Source: Peromyscus leucopus
Taxonomy: Eukaryota > Chordata > Mammalia > Rodentia > Cricetidae
Length of the DNA: 64,000 bases
Assembly: GCF_004664715.2 (NCBI RefSeq)
Contig: NC_051068.1
Coordinates: forward strand, 10,341,298-10,405,297
Direction of reading: 5' to 3'
Below are positions 44,840 to 57,185 of this stretch, piece by piece. Made by a program: the position numbers and the translations under genes. The first letter of the stretch is position 1. Every line of letters begins with the position of its first letter. The notes beneath the pieces were generated by a model that was given only the letters and a program-made list of their open reading frames with translations, was not told the origin of the DNA and did no database searches.

Positions 44840-45600
44840 TCTTAAAAAAACTTTTTTTCTTTTTGCTTAGTATTCCTATTTTGCTTTCATCAAAATCACA
44901 GCTTTTCTGGCTTTTTACATCCCCATTGCTTTCTAGAATTTTAGTTTTTACTTCTTTTAAAGTACTAATACTGCAGATATGTTATGTTTTACTGACTTAC
45001 CGCTCTATCTCTGTCCTCCTCTTCTCCATCCCTCTCTACTCTTTATCTTTTCCTGCTTGAAATTTACTGTTTAACGTGTATTTCAGAAATAGTTCAATTT
45101 TAATTTTTATAAAATTAAGTATCTTTCTTTGCCTCATTTTTAGTTCTGTAAAACTTTTAGTCACTATGTCTTTAAATACCACTTCTCACTTCTAGTATGT
45201 GATACACACATATCTCCTCAAATGCCCACCTCTGAAAACAAATGTAGTCTTTATATTTTATGTGATTCAATCAATTTCGTCTAGTTCCTAATTTTATTTT
45301 CAGCTCTATCTACATTACACTTTGCTTATATTTAAAAATTTCATTTAATAATTTTCTGTGTTGAAATTTTTAATTTGTTTGGCTTAGTTTTAGAATCCTA
45401 TGTTCATTTTGCTAACTCTCCTTTTCTTCTTTGAGAAATTTAACATCATTTAAAAATATTTCTTGTCAGATTTCTTAGTTACTTCTATTTCTGTCTCCTT
45501 CTTAACTCTCTTATTGGTCGTCTTTTACAGTGCTAATATCCTTTTATGTGTGAATTTACTTTTTAAGAATTCATTATGAGTAAGAATTTCTTCTTTTTCC
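44840..45600 (-). mobile_element. Probable degraded LINE-1, antisense
   Basis: T-rich text with phrases such as 'ttttattttcagctctatct', 'tctgtgttgaaatttttaat' and 'ctatttctgtctccttctta' has the character of antisense old L1 sequence. I could not line up a continuous consensus. Confidence 0.35.
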
Positions 45601-47261
45601 CTGTGTGGGCCTCCAGCAGGTGTCTGCTGCCACCAAGTCTTATAATGGTACAGGCAGAGGCAATTCTCTCTGTTTAGACGCTGGCAAGAAAATTTTACCT
45701 CTGGCTTTTTTTTAGGTCATATACACAGGGAATCAGCTGAAAAATCTACATATGAATTTTTTGGGTGGATTCATTCCATAAGCAGGTGAACTTCATATGC
45801 ATTAAACTTTATTTAGATACAGTGTAGGGCCACTGGAGTATCTGAAATGAGAAGAGATGTCATCAAAAGTGTGGTTCATTGGGCAAGAATGCACAGGATG
45901 AATTGTGGGAGTGATGGGGAGGAAATGATAAAGACTTGGATGGGGTTGTGGCAGTGTGGGTCAAGGGGGAACAAGGTGGGTGAAGAGTCAGCAAGAGCTG
46001 GTTTCTGCCAGTGTGTGGGAAGTGGGAGGTGGTCAAGCATGAACTGTGACGGGGGTGGGGGGGGCGGAGACCCATGAACAATAAGCGAAAGGTTAACTCT
46101 GACTGCCAGGGCCTACGGGTCTAAGGAGCATGTCTGTTTTAACATGTAAGAGCTTATAGACTGCTTTTCAGGGAGAATATTGACAGTGAAAAGTGAGAAT
46201 AAATGAACAGTTTGAGTGTATGGAGAGTTAAAATCCTTCTTAAAGCCTCAGCATAATTGTGTTTTCTGGATCCTTTGCCTATTTTGCATGTGTCTCAAAG
46301 ACAAGTTTTCAAGTGTCATCAGCATCTGTGAATATTGCTCATAGTTCTTGGCTTGGAAAACGGAGTCAAGACAAGCTGATACTTTTCTTTGACCATCAGT
46401 TGACTTGGATTTTCCACTGAAGTTCAAAGTCAGCTTGGGATGTGAGAATGACCAAGACACGGGGATGTGGAGGTTCAGCCTCCCATCTAGGAAGGCTTTA
46501 TGATGAAGATGGAATTAGATGTGGAATGAAAGAATTTTGAGTCAATGTGAGGTTATCTCCAGCTAGAGAGGAAATGACCAGTCCGGAAGAGGGCCTGGCA
46601 CAGGAGACCAGGGCAGCAGCTAGCCTGCCGATAACCTTCGTGAAGTACATCCCTGCCTTAAGGAAGCCAGGGAATGGACTTCCAACAAAATTCATGAATT
46701 TGACAACTCATCCAACCTCAAATGAGTATGGACCAGATGATTTTTAAATAGGAATGATCTGGGTTTAGAAAATGTGAGGAAGTTTCCTTTTGAGATTACA
46801 AATACCACTAATGTTTTACACTAAAGCCCAAGTCAAGGGGTGATAATAATAATTTCCATATTCATGCTCAGTCCTCACATGAGAATGAATTTCCAAAGAC
46901 GGGCGTAGTGTCTTTCTTCAAGGACACTTTGAGGCTTACAGATGAAACTAGTTGTGCATAGCATGTAGTTAACTGTTGTTGAGGCCTCAGTGGTGAAGCC
47001 CGCCCGTCGATGATTTCTGGGCTTGATTCCCCTAATCTCTCATATCTTGCTTGAGGAGACTTCTGAATTTCTGCCTTCCCTAAGTGTGGCCTGGCTCGTC
47101 TCTTGGAAACTGGTTATGTCTTCCATCTAAGCAGCAAGCAGGCCCTCTGCAGCTTAGCCTCTGAGACTAGATGGGGTCAGGAACGTTCAGGGCGGTGTGG
47201 ACATAGAAAACTCAAACATGTCCAAACCACCGATGTAACCAGGTTCGGGCAATGGGGAAGT
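45601..47261. other. No gene recognised
   Basis: A G-rich patch at 46050-46067 (five G, T, eight G, C, two G) could form a G-quadruplex. Frames around 45847-46077 read through it and are low-complexity. No named repeat. Confidence 0.45.
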
Positions 47262-47622
47262 TACCTCTTAATTATTGTGAGAGACTATGCAGTGAAAACA
47301 GCTTGTGGAAGGGCGGCTTTGCTCGGCTCACAGGCGAAGGCTGTAATCTGTGATGTGGGAAGTCATGGCAGCGGGAGCTCGAGGCAGCTGGCTGTCGTCT
47401 GTCACCAGGCAGGAAGCAGAGAGGCGCGAGTGCTGGTACTCAGCTGGCTTTCTCCTTTTTTTATTCAGCGAGGATTCAGCCTGTGGAATGGCGTCACCCA
47501 CATTTGGAGTGGGTCTTCCTATCTCAGTTTACCCAATCTAGAAATTCACCTGAAAGATAAGCTCAGATTTGTCTCTTAGGTAGTTCTAGATCTTAGCAAG
47601 TTGACAATCAGCACTAACTGTT
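47262..47622 (+). mobile_element. Rodent medium-reiterated dispersed element, copy 4 of 4
   Basis: 'ttaattattgtgagagacta', 'gtcatggcagcgggagctcg', 'caggaagcagagaggcgcga', 'ctggctttctccttttttat', 'tttggagtgggtcttcctat' and 'cttagcaagttgacaatcag' match copies 1 and 2 in order. It retains several CpGs. The 158-codon frame at 47103-47579 runs through it by chance. Confidence 0.78.
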
Positions 47623-47679
47623 AACCTCATCTTAAAAATGAGCAGGAAGAATATTGGAGCTATAATGGGCATACTCTAA

Positions 47680-47893
47680 GGTAATGCTTCTCAACCTTCC
47701 TAGTGTTGCGACCCTTTAATACAGTTCCTCATGTTGTGGTGACCTCCAACCATAAAACTTTATAACTGTAATTTTGCTACTGTTATGAATCATAATGTAA
47801 ATATCTGTGTTTTCCAATGGTTGTAGGTGACCCCTGTGGAAGGGTCATATGACTCCCAAAGGGTCATGACCCACAGGTTGAGAACTGCTGCTC
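47680..47893. mobile_element. URR1-like hAT-Charlie MITE
   Basis: Terminal inverted repeats: 'cttctcaaccttcc' at the left and 'aggttgagaactgctgc' at the right. Between them are 'gttgcgaccctttaatacag', 'catgttgtggtgacctccaa', 'ctgttatgaatcataatgta' and 'gggtcatgacccacagg'. The 'cagnggttctcaa' type ends are those of hAT-Charlie elements; the family name URR1 is from memory. Confidence 0.8.
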
Positions 47894-47964
47894 CAAGTCT
47901 CTTTCTCATAGGTGCTGTAAATAGCATTTCTTTGTAGTTGAAAAACTATTTCTTTTTTTGTCCT

Positions 47965-48210
47965 TGATTTTTCTTTTTTTGTTGAAAATAGATTTTTTTC
48001 ATACAATATAACTTGATTATAGTTTCCCCTTCTCTACACTTCCCAGTTCCTCCCTGCCTCCTGTCTCCGCCAGATCCACTCCTTTTCTGTCTCTCATTAG
48101 AAAAGGATATGTTTGTAAGAGATAACAACCAACCATGATAAAATTTACTGAGATGAAGTAAAAACTACCATATTGAAGTTGGACATGGCAGCCCAGTGGA
48201 AGGACAAAAA
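47965..48210 (-). mobile_element. LINE-1 3' region, rodent Lx type, antisense
   Basis: 'tttttcatacaatataactt', 'gattatagtttccccttctc', 'ctccgccagatccactcctt' and 'ggacatggcagcccagtgga' align in order with antisense rodent L1 3' sequence. Truncated; no ORF. Confidence 0.75.
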
Positions 48211-48222
48211 CTATTTCTTCTC

Positions 48223-48425
48223 AAGGGCTGGCAAGATGGACCGGTGGGTAAAGGTGCTTGCCGGGCAGGCCTGATGACTTGAGTTTGATCCTTGGAAGGA
48301 TATAACATAAGGGTGGAAGGAGGTAGCCAACTCCACAACATTGTCATTGGATCGCTACACAAGCACTGAGGCATGATTGCCCACCCCTAATATCAGGTAC
48401 ATGCACACACACACAATAATAATAC
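48223..48425 (+). repeat. B2/B4-class SINE, sense
   Basis: 'agggctggcaagatggaccg', 'gtgggtaaaggtgcttgccg', 'gatgacttgagtttgatcct' and a CA- and AAT-rich tail. Tail and head are both present, so it is close to full length. Confidence 0.75.
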
Positions 48426-48779
48426 ATTTTTTAAAAATTAAAAAAGCTATTTCTGCACAAGAAATGATCAACCTTTGAAAAAACCATAGTCTCTTCTCTC
48501 CATTACCTAAAAGGAGTGGGCTTGGATTGGCACTTTAGTGGCATAGAGGTAGAGCAGAGTCAAATATTAGCTCAGAATATTAGGATGTGGTGTATTTAAG
48601 AATGTTTGTAAAAGACCAGATGTTTAAGTGAGTGTCACATCTGCTTTGACATTTCCCATATAGCCAGACTGCTCCTTCATCCTCCCATACACATTTATAG
48701 TGTGTTGTGATGAAATCTCACCATTTCCACAATCCAGGCTTATCAAAGCTATAAACCGGTCACATAATTCACAGAAGCT
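48426..48779. other. No feature recognised
   Basis: Short unassigned stretch before the L3/CR1 relic. Confidence 0.45.
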
Positions 48780-49025
48780 TAAAGATACGTGGAGAACTTG
48801 GATAGGGTCCAGGGGAGAGCAATGAAAATGATTAACGGGTCGGAAAACTGCTGATGAAGAGGGATGGATGGAGTCAGGATTACCGGGATGGAGAAGGTTT
48901 AGAGGTGACTTGGTAACTGTCCTCACCTGTGTGAAGGACTATTAGGAGAAGCATGGTGAGCAACCGTCTCTAGTCCACCTCTTAGGAGGAAAGTGACTGC
49001 ATGTGACAGGGACAGGTCTCAGACA
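48780..49025 (+). repeat. L3/CR1 LINE relic, sense
   Basis: 'ggtccaggggagagcaatga', 'aaatgattaacgggtcggaa', 'gatggagaaggtttagaggt' and 'gacttggtaactgtcctcac' parallel the CR1/L3 pattern (gagggcaaccaagatgg...ctggagaagag...gacatgatagcagtcttcaa). CR1-clade LINEs died out early in mammals, so visible copies in rodents are among the oldest repeats. Confidence 0.6.
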
Positions 49026-49167
49026 GGACTCCACTCCTGAGCCTCCCAGCCACTGTTTAATGACTTCCTCCTCTCTCCCTGTCAACACTGTCGAGTTTTA
49101 AGGAAGACGGCGAAGGTGATGGCGTGCACAGTACAGCTAAACTTTTTATTTTATTTGTTTATCTACT

Positions 49168-49169
49168 AT

Positions 49170-49208
<39 letters not shown>
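49168..49208. repeat. (TTTA)n microsatellite
   Basis: About 10 TTTA units at the left edge of an antisense L1; probably the expanded poly-A tail of that L1. Confidence 0.95.
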
Positions 49209-49209
<1 letters not shown>

Positions 49210-49560
49210 TATCCTCAGTCACAGTTTCCTCTCCGTCCTCTCCTTCCAGCCCCTTCCCCGACCACCCCTCTGTCCCTACCCCCTAATCCACTTCTCCGTT
49301 TCTGTTCAGGAAAGGGCAGGCCTCCTATAGACATCAACAAAACATGGCATACCAAGTTGCAGTAAGACTAAGTACCTCCCCATGTATTAAGGCTGGGTAA
49401 GGCGACCCCGTATGAGGAGTAGGGTCCCAAAAGCCAACAGCTGAACTTATAAAGACAGATGCCATCTTCCTACCAGGCCCCTGATGCTCAGTTGGGAGCT
49501 TGGAGGAATGAGATGAATCATCCTCCACACTGGGAGCTTGTCAAGCGCCGACGCTTTGGG
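49209..49560 (-). mobile_element. LINE-1 3' region, rodent Lx type, antisense
   Basis: 'cctcagtcacagtttcctct', 'catggcataccaagttgcag', 'taagactaagtacctcccca' and 'gtattaaggctgggtaaggc' match antisense rodent L1. The (TTTA)n array to the left marks its 3' end. Right boundary uncertain. Confidence 0.78.
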
Positions 49561-49814
49561 GCCCATCACTATTGCCTACTGATTCTTGTGGAGCGACTGC
49601 CTTAAAAGGTTTGTGCTCTCAGTTCATGAAGATGGGTGGACAAAGAGGCTGCCCTCAGTCTGTGTGACAGAACTTCTGTGGTACAATGTGTGTATTCACA
49701 AGCTGTTTTGATTAGGTGGCCATGAGTGCTAATTCATCTCAGTGGGATTCCTTGAGGATGTTAGAAACATTTTATCTGTTTCTTCCCTTAATGCTCCCCT
49801 CAGGGGGTGGAATT

Positions 49815-49917
49815 TGTGACATCACATCCTTACATAAGTGCTAAGATCTGAACTCAGGTCCTCAGACTTTCGTAGCCACAAGAACTTCCCTGCTGAGTCA
49901 CCTCTCCAGCACCAGAT
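49815..49917 (-). repeat. B2/B4-class SINE head, antisense
   Basis: 'gctaagatctgaactcaggt', 'cctcagactttcgtagccac' and 'tgctgagtcacctctccagc' are the antisense tRNA-like head. The tail part is missing or degraded. Confidence 0.65.
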
Positions 49918-52479
49918 TTGTTAATTTTAGATATGCTTTCTCTGAAAATTTCTGCCCTCAGCAATCCTTCTTTGAAAATTATTAAGAGCAAAACTACCCC
50001 AAATCATATATTAGTTTTGGGTAATAAAAAAAAAATTGGTGGTAATCTACTTTAAAACAGTGGAAATAGACACGAGGCCAGCCAGCAGAGAATGATGCAC
50101 CAGTCACTCCCACATACCTCGAGACTGATGGTAGTCCTAAGAGCTAATCCCGAAGCTTCTCCTCTCCGCTCCTTCTCTGGTTTCACAGCGCCATCACCGC
50201 TAAAGGCTCCATGAATCTGTATTCTCTCCCACCCTCCAAGGCTACTGGGACCCTGATTAATTTAACCACATGTTACTGTCAGGTTGAACACATTCATCTT
50301 GTGTCTCAAAGTGTATACTCGTCAATCCCTCTATGGGTCCTTCCCTTCAGGCCTTATTTCATCACATTTAAGGAGACTCTCTCCTGCCTGTCTTTATCTT
50401 GTTACACTTTCAGCAGCTGAAGTGAATCTCGCCTTTCGTTCTCGCTGTCAAGACTCCTTTACGTCCTTCTCATTTCCCTATTCATAGAGTGTCAGCACCG
50501 CATGCACATTGCATGCACACTCAGATGTCACCGCAGATTAAATCATTCTCCTCAGAGGAGGAGCTTGAGTTACCCAGCAGATATTTTTAAAAAACCAGGC
50601 AAGAGAGTGCTCAAAGCAGGATGTGAAATGCATCATCGGGTTTGGTGACTTGGTGACTGGCGTGAGATCCTGGTGCCGTCTGGGAACAGAGAGACCCTGC
50701 CTGTTCTGCAAGAGATTAAGATTTTCTTATTTCAGTTTAAAGATGAGAAAAGTAACACCGTGGCACGGTATCGTGTAGATATTTAAAATCAGATTTTAGT
50801 AGATGTGTTACCTGGTCGGGGCACACCATCACTTATAAACCATCAGTTGTTTCTGAGCCTCAGGGCCTGGCGACCAGCTACCACCTAATGCTTAGCCATT
50901 CCTCTGAATGAGTAGGAAGTTGTACGGTATGGTTGGAGGCAAAGAAAAAGTTACAAAATGCAGTGACTTAGATACATGCTAGTTATGGGGGCTTGTCCAG
51001 GCTGGGGCTTTCGGTTGTGTTTAAATAAGAAGAGAGAGGTAGGTATGCTTGGGTGTGCTTATACAGGGAAATCGTTGGTGCTATCCCATCCACTACTGCT
51101 TCCCCAGGGTGATGTTATAGATTGTATTATATGACAATGTTACTGAACACATGTATTAAATATATTCAGTCATGTTTTATATTATTTTGTGGTTTTATGA
51201 CATAATTATTTTGTATTTCTCACTTAGATTAAGAGTACATTGGAGATAAAGCTTTTGTTTTTTGTTTTGTTTTGTTTTTATGTATGATTCAGGATAGAAA
51301 TTCTGGAACAGTCTTCAGTGGGTGTCAGGTCCTGACTTTGGCTAAACCAATTTTAACAGTGGCTTTGGAATTGGATATAGCAGCGAATGGAGTAGGGCTC
51401 CATTTGTTCAGCGGGTTTAGCTGTCATACGATTGACTTGAGTGCTGCTGTCACGGGACTGATTGACAAGGCTGTGCTTTGCTTTCCATGAAGACCCAATT
51501 CCTTCTTTCCAGCTTCCTTTCCCGACTGCTACGAAATACAAGTAGCCTCGCGTCCACGTCCTTTCCACCCTGTGCATTAACTCTTGCTGTCAAGCTGTTC
51601 CTCACAGTGCCTGGGGTCCTGTTACTGACCCCAAGACACTGCACGCATGTCTACACCAGGGAGAAATGAAGACAGCATTAATGTACCAAACTTGGAAGAC
51701 TAAAGAGCAAGCTAGATACCAAACTTTAAAGACACCAGGCCCAAATTACATATTGTTTTTCCAATATTTAAATATGCTTTGAGCATGTTTTACTGAGTTA
51801 AAAATGAGAAAGATAATATATAGGCAAAGGAATGGAATTATTGCTTCCTGAACTTGCAAAACAGATTTCCATAGTTGGCGACAGATGAAAACGGGGTGAA
51901 TCCTGCACACTGTATACTGGGCTGCAGCAGCCTTGTTCTCACTGGTCACAGGAAGGTGTATTGAAGAAAACAAGAGTGTGTCACATAATCCTGAGTCCAC
52001 TTGAGCCCACACACGTATCTCACCCTAGTTTTGTTGGGCATCTGGCCACTGACTAGTAACTGAGTGCTCAGATGTGCACACATTTCCCAAAGGTTGGCTT
52101 GTGGCTTCCTTTCCATCGGGTAGGGGCTTTTGCTGCTTTGAGGCAAAGTGAGAAAGTGGGTATTCATGACGATAAGTTGATTTTATTTGAGGGATTTTTC
52201 TCTATTTTGACATGACTTTTCTGTGTTATGTACTTTTTATTTTAGGAGAGGTCACTGCACGTAGGAACTGGTGTGTGCCCTGTGTGGATGCCTGTGCTGT
52301 CTCCAGTGTCCAAGGCCTAGCTTTGACTTTCTTTAAGTTGACATTGCTCATCTTCACTGGCCACCCAGGCTTCCTTCGCTTCATGGTGTGAGTGTTCACA
52401 CCACTTGCAGGATACTTTCAATATTGTATTTGATGCTCTAACTCTTTCTCACACACACTGCACTGTTTTCTCCCCGGCC
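49918..52479. other. Long stretch without recognised genes
   Basis: About 2.5 kb. An A-run lies at 50027-50036 and a (TTTTG)n tract at 51253-51279. Frames of up to about 88 codons overlap on both strands and carry no recognisable domain. Confidence 0.45.
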
Positions 52480-54212
52480 ATGACCTTGTTGCTCTCTTGG
52501 TTTGTAGTGAACTATGTTTAACTGGAATGTTTATTTTTGATGTAATCAAATCTATGAATATCCCTGAAATAATTGTATATCTTTATGTTTCATTATGTGT
52601 TCATAACCTTTCCTTTCAGAAAATGTTGTTGACCAACATAGACTATTTTCTTTGTAAGCAAATTTCCATCTGCTTTCAGACTTTTGTCTAATATTGATTG
52701 GAGGTTCTCTTTTGTGTTTGGTACTAGATAGCAATCCAGGTTTGTTCACTTACACGACTCACCAGTTATTCTCATCTTGACTTTCGAAACAGTTCCTTCT
52801 CCCCACACTGTTTCATAATGTTGCCGCCATCTTACACAGAGCAGGCTCATAGGAATCAGTCTGCTGTTTCCAGGGTCTCAATTCTGGCTGGTTGATGTCT
52901 TCTTTTATTTTGATGTCACCCACCTTTTTAAACAGTCGCTACTCTTTAGAATAATTCTGGGTGTGGGTGGAACAAAGCTCTTCCTCAACTGTTGCGGTCC
53001 ATTGTTCTTGTATGAGTTTTATGGTCAGCTGTCAAGTATCACAGCAGATCCTGTCCCATTGTGATGGAGCTTGGCTGGATCATGATGCTGTGTCTGTCCT
53101 CCAGGGAGTTTCTGTTAGAGGGCGTGGCAGGCACCAGGCAGTTCTGTTCAGAATTTGTCCCACGCACTGGAATATTTGGAGAATCAGGTATGCAGTCAAC
53201 TTTTCAAACACTGCATTCAAATCTGTTTTTTTTTTTGTTGTTGTTGTTTGTATGTGTGCTAAATTACTTGTTTTGTCTACCTTTTCAAATTTATTGGCAT
53301 AAGTTCTTCAATTCCCCTCTAAGTATTGAAAATTCTTTCCCCGAATCTTTGGTCTTGAGTGAAATGATACAGGCTTTCTCCGTATCATTTTGTTCTTTAA
53401 GTTATAGGTGTTTTTGATCATCTCTTCTTCTTCTGAGTACAAAATTTTATCTGTTCACCTTGTAGTTTGTCTCCTGATTTTCTCAGTTTTTCTAAATGTT
53501 TAAATTAAATTCATTCACTTCATTTGATTTACTTCTAATATGTACACCAAAAGTTAAATAGTTCCTTTACTGGTGGTTTAACTTTGTGCTGAGTTTTTGT
53601 ATTTAGTGTTTTCATAAGAGTTAGGTTACAATTTGTATAATCATATATTATTTAAAGTTGTCTAAACTTTCTGATCGTGTAAATTTTGTTACATTTTCGT
53701 TATCCTACGCTTTGTGGTTACATGTTTTGAGACATGTCTTCTCTGCAGCTGTTTCATCATCTCACTTGGACACGGGAAAATGTATAGCTGTGTGTCCTTT
53801 CTTCCTTTAGAGTCACTGTAAGGATTTTCTTTACTAACTGGGTGTTATTTTTATCATGTATACTAGTTAGGTGCTATATTGTATCATATGTGTTTGATAC
53901 AAAGTGCTTTTCATGTTTGTAGGGTACTGTGTGACACTTCCATACATGTTTGATATTGTTTCTTAGAGGGAACCTGACACACTGTTTCTTCTGGTCTATT
54001 TGTATCTTCTGTGATTAAGAATCTATGTGGATTGATTTATGTCATCTTAGTCTTGTATTTTGTCTGCCTTTTTTTCCCTGTCTCATTAATCCTCACTCCT
54101 CCATGTCTTTTTTATCTCCTTGTCTTCTTATGTTACCCAGGGAAGTCTCTAACCCCTGTGCTCAATTGATCCTGAATTAGGCAACTCCAGTATTCTTACT
54201 TTCCTGTGTATG
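52480..54212 (-). mobile_element. Degraded old LINE-1 (ORF2-derived), antisense, right-hand continuation at 57534
   Basis: Phrases typical of antisense mammalian L1 ORF2 occur in order: 'gatgtaatcaaatctatgaa', 'gttctcttttgtgtttggta', 'tagcaatccaggtttgttca', 'ttattggcataagttcttca', 'taaattttgttacattttcg' and 'tggattgatttatgtcatct'. Many stops and frameshifts; no usable ORF. A T/TTG tract lies at 53226-53250. The left boundary is approximate. Confidence 0.55.
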
Positions 54213-54370
54213 TAAATTTTTTTTTAAAGATGTGTTTTTATTTCTAATTATGTGTCTTGTGTGGTCATTACAGCAGATTATGACCCAGCAGATGTGGGTG
54301 CTGAGAGTTGAACTTGGGTCTTCTGCAAAGGTAGTACTTGTTCTGAAACTGTGAGCCATCTCTCCAACCT
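54213..54370 (-). repeat. B3/B2 SINE, antisense
   Basis: A T-run, 'gatgtgtttttatttctaat', 'ttacagcagattatgaccca', 'gatgtgggtgctgagagttg', 'aacttgggtcttctgcaaag' and 'gtgagccatctctccaacct'. It sits directly left of the provirus and within the older L1. Confidence 0.85.
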
Positions 54371-54380
54371 CAAGAATGAG

Positions 54381-54718
54381 TGTAGATAGATTTTTCTTTG
54401 GACTGCCCACTCACAAAATTACACGGAGACTTATTATTAATTATGAAAGCTCAGCATATAGCTTAGGCTTGGCCCATTACCTCTTATAAGTTAAATGAAC
54501 CCATTTCTGTGCTGCCACGTGGCTCGTGGCTCTTACCTCTCCTCTCTTTTCATCTGGCTGGCGACTCCGCCTGGCAACTCTGCCTTTCCTTCTCCCAGAG
54601 CTCTCTCTGTCCAGAAATCCCTGCTATACTTCTTGCCTAGCTTTTGGCCATTTAGGTTTTTATTAAAACAATCAGAGTGATACATCTTCACAGTGTACAA
54701 AAAGATTATTCCACAACA
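54381..54718 (-). repeat. 3' LTR of the provirus
   Basis: 338 bp. On the plus strand it runs TGTAGATAG...CCACAACA, that is TGTTGTGG...CTACA on the minus strand. 'acacggagacttattattaa', 'gaacccatttctgtgctgcc' and 'agtgatacatcttcacagtg' are shared with the 5' LTR. A TATA/AATAAA-like A-rich motif (complement of 'tttttattaaaac') lies at 54659-54671. Confidence 0.9.
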
Positions 54719-54735
54719 TTTCCCTCCTTTTTTTT
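54719..54735 (-). other. Polypurine tract of the provirus
   Basis: On the minus strand this is an A-run followed by GGAGGGAAA, directly abutting the TG of the 3' LTR. This is the expected site for plus-strand DNA priming in retroviral reverse transcription. Confidence 0.85.
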
Positions 54736-57165
54736 CTAAATAAAAAAAGAAAGGTTTTAATTCTAACACAATAAAACTATACACAATAAGAACAATTATC
54801 AGGTAAGAACTACATTTTCAGTGCCCAGTCCATTTATATTTGGCAAATTTAGAGAAAATATTTTATTATCTATCCTCTCTTGATGAGTCCAAAGTTTTAT
54901 ACCTAAACTATTTTCTATCATAACTCATATTACCATGCTAAAAAATCTTTTTAGACCTCAAAACATTTTCTTAGATAAAAAATTTAAGCTTTTATGTCTC
55001 TCAATCTTATAAATTTTACATCTCTATGTAAGTTCATTTCCTGAATTTGGTAACAAGAAAATCTGTACAACTGTAACTATCTAGTCTTCAACCCCATCAA
55101 AGACCCAAAAAGAATATAATATTATATGAGTCAACAGAAAGTTCAGAGTAAACAACTTCCAAAACTAAGAAATAACAGAGACATCTGGCTGTCTGGACAG
55201 TTACCCCAAGGTTCCTCTGTAATGTTAGGGCATCCATCTTTGGTCTGTGGGTCTAGAACATCTGACAGACAGGAACTTTGAAGGACTGTCCTACCTTGTC
55301 TTGGCAAAGTTTGGTAGTTATCTTCTTTTGTGTCCTCCTTGTCCAATTTGTACAGCATTATGTCGGCAGTTTAGGCAAGGGCAGTTTCTTGATCAGTTGG
55401 CTAGCTTTGCCATAATGAAAGAACACTCCATATGGACTTTCACTGATGCCCATCATCTTCTCTGAAGTAAATTGGTACTTCCAGAAGCAGATGTGTCTCA
55501 CTGTCATGAAAAGCCTTATGTTAACAAAACATTTTAAATACCATATTCTGTAGGTCTTTGAAGTGTTTGAAGACTACCTATCTATCTAAAATATATCTGT
55601 TTAACTTTGAAAGCATATCTAATATGACTACAGGTTTGATTATTATAGATGACTAACTACTAACCTGCATTTCTTAATTATACATTACATTTTAAAATGA
55701 GCTACATAAGTACAATACCCCAAAGAGGAGTAGAAACATGCATACAGTATAACAAAAATAACTTTAAATTTGCATCACTATATGAAAATCCATACCGATG
55801 TAAAATATTTGAGACTAGTGGTTGCTCAAAAGTAGACTCAACAGTCTATCCTTTTATCTCATTATTTCTATATTGTATCCTCCCTTTTTCCCTTTAGAAA
55901 GAGATCCTTCAATCTAATCTCTTTTGCTTAGCTTTCATCCTGATCGTAACCAATAACAGCTTTTGACTAACCCCCTAAATGGTGACAAACATCCATAACC
56001 CACCGCATGACCACAAGCCACCCACCCCACCTCTTGGGAATGTGGGCGTTGTGCTGTTTAGATTGCTCCCTGCTGAGGGGTGCTATGACATCTTTAAGGG
56101 ACACGGAGAAAATTAAGGTAAAGGTCAAATCCTGGGAGAGCTGACTGTTGTCTAGTCTTGGTGTGATAGGAAAATGTAGGTCTTATCTGAAGTCTGGCTG
56201 GAGTAGTTTGTGAGGCTGGACCATCTCAGCCAGCAGCCTTGAAGCTGTTCTGGATGCAGAACTCAGAGGAAACTGCAGCAGAGGCATCTGAGAGCCTGGA
56301 TCACCTGGGCCACCCATTTTCACTGGTGTCTGGTCCCCTTGCTCTGAAAACACACAGACTTTCAAAGGTAACATACATATCTGCATTAGTGAAAGTATGG
56401 GCTATGTGTTGTGTACACAAGCCAGCTAAAGATGATTTTTTTTTGTTATGTGTCACCTGTCTTATAGTTTTTCTAGTTTTTTTTTTTTTTTTTTTTTTTA
56501 TGTCTGTAGCTAGGATTTTCAGGGTATCTTCCCTGGTTAAATTTGATCTCTATAAACTTTGAAGGAATCCACAGCTTTTTGTCTTCTGCAGAAAAAAAAA
56601 AAGCACAACCTCTCATCCAATGCAACACGTTTCATTCTGAACTTCCATTCTGAAACCAAGATATCCCTAAAGTATGTAGGATGGTTTAATTCAGCAGTCC
56701 TTTCTACAGTCTAATGTCCCTTAGCAGCTGTTGTTCTCTGTTTATTGGCATTTAAACAATTCAAAATTAACAAAACACCTTATAAGGTCCAAACTCCCTG
56801 TGTTATAATATTTTCTATTCCTATGTGGCTTATTTTTTAAATGTTACTTTATTCTTTTTTAAAAGACTTTATTACTTTTAGACTGTTTTCTAAACGGCTA
56901 TCTATACTTTTCCCCCTTGTCTGGATCTTGCTTTCCTGGGCTCCTGCAGCATCCTCTGGCTGCATGAGTCAAACCTTAAACCCACACAGAGCTTAGCTCA
57001 CGGTGGGCTGGCTGCTCGAGCATGCAGGCGGCAGCCAGGAGACCTGACTCTGTACAGCACGGTCCACTGGAGAGACTGTGGAACTAGGAAGCCACATCTG
57101 GCTCTGTGTTTGTGTTCTTGAAACTTTTCCTTTTAAGCTTTGTCAGGGCCAATGAATTAATACAT
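54736..57165 (-). mobile_element. Internal region of the provirus, non-coding
   Basis: No long frame on the minus strand and no recognisable retroviral domain. T-runs on the plus strand (56435-56444, 56477-56499) are A-runs in the sense of the element and could mark older insertions inside it. The region was probably recognised by helper proteins through signals near the 5' end; none can be identified by eye. Confidence 0.7.
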
Positions 57166-57183
57166 GCCCCACACTGGGCACCA
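57166..57183 (-). other. Primer binding site, lysine-tRNA type
   Basis: Minus strand TGGTGCCCAGTGTGGGGC. This agrees at 16 of 18 positions with the lysine-tRNA(1,2) primer binding sequence TGGCGCCCAACGTGGGGC as I remember it. It starts two bases after the end of the 5' LTR, the canonical position. Confidence 0.85.
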
Positions 57184-57185
57184 CA

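Noticed and set aside
47103..47579. 158-codon frame as a gene
   Set aside because: Most of it is a rodent dispersed repeat also present at 1478 and 34196.
55143..56386. Retroviral gag or pol remnants inside the provirus
   Set aside because: Minus-strand frames are about 70 codons and show no retroviral motif that I can see.
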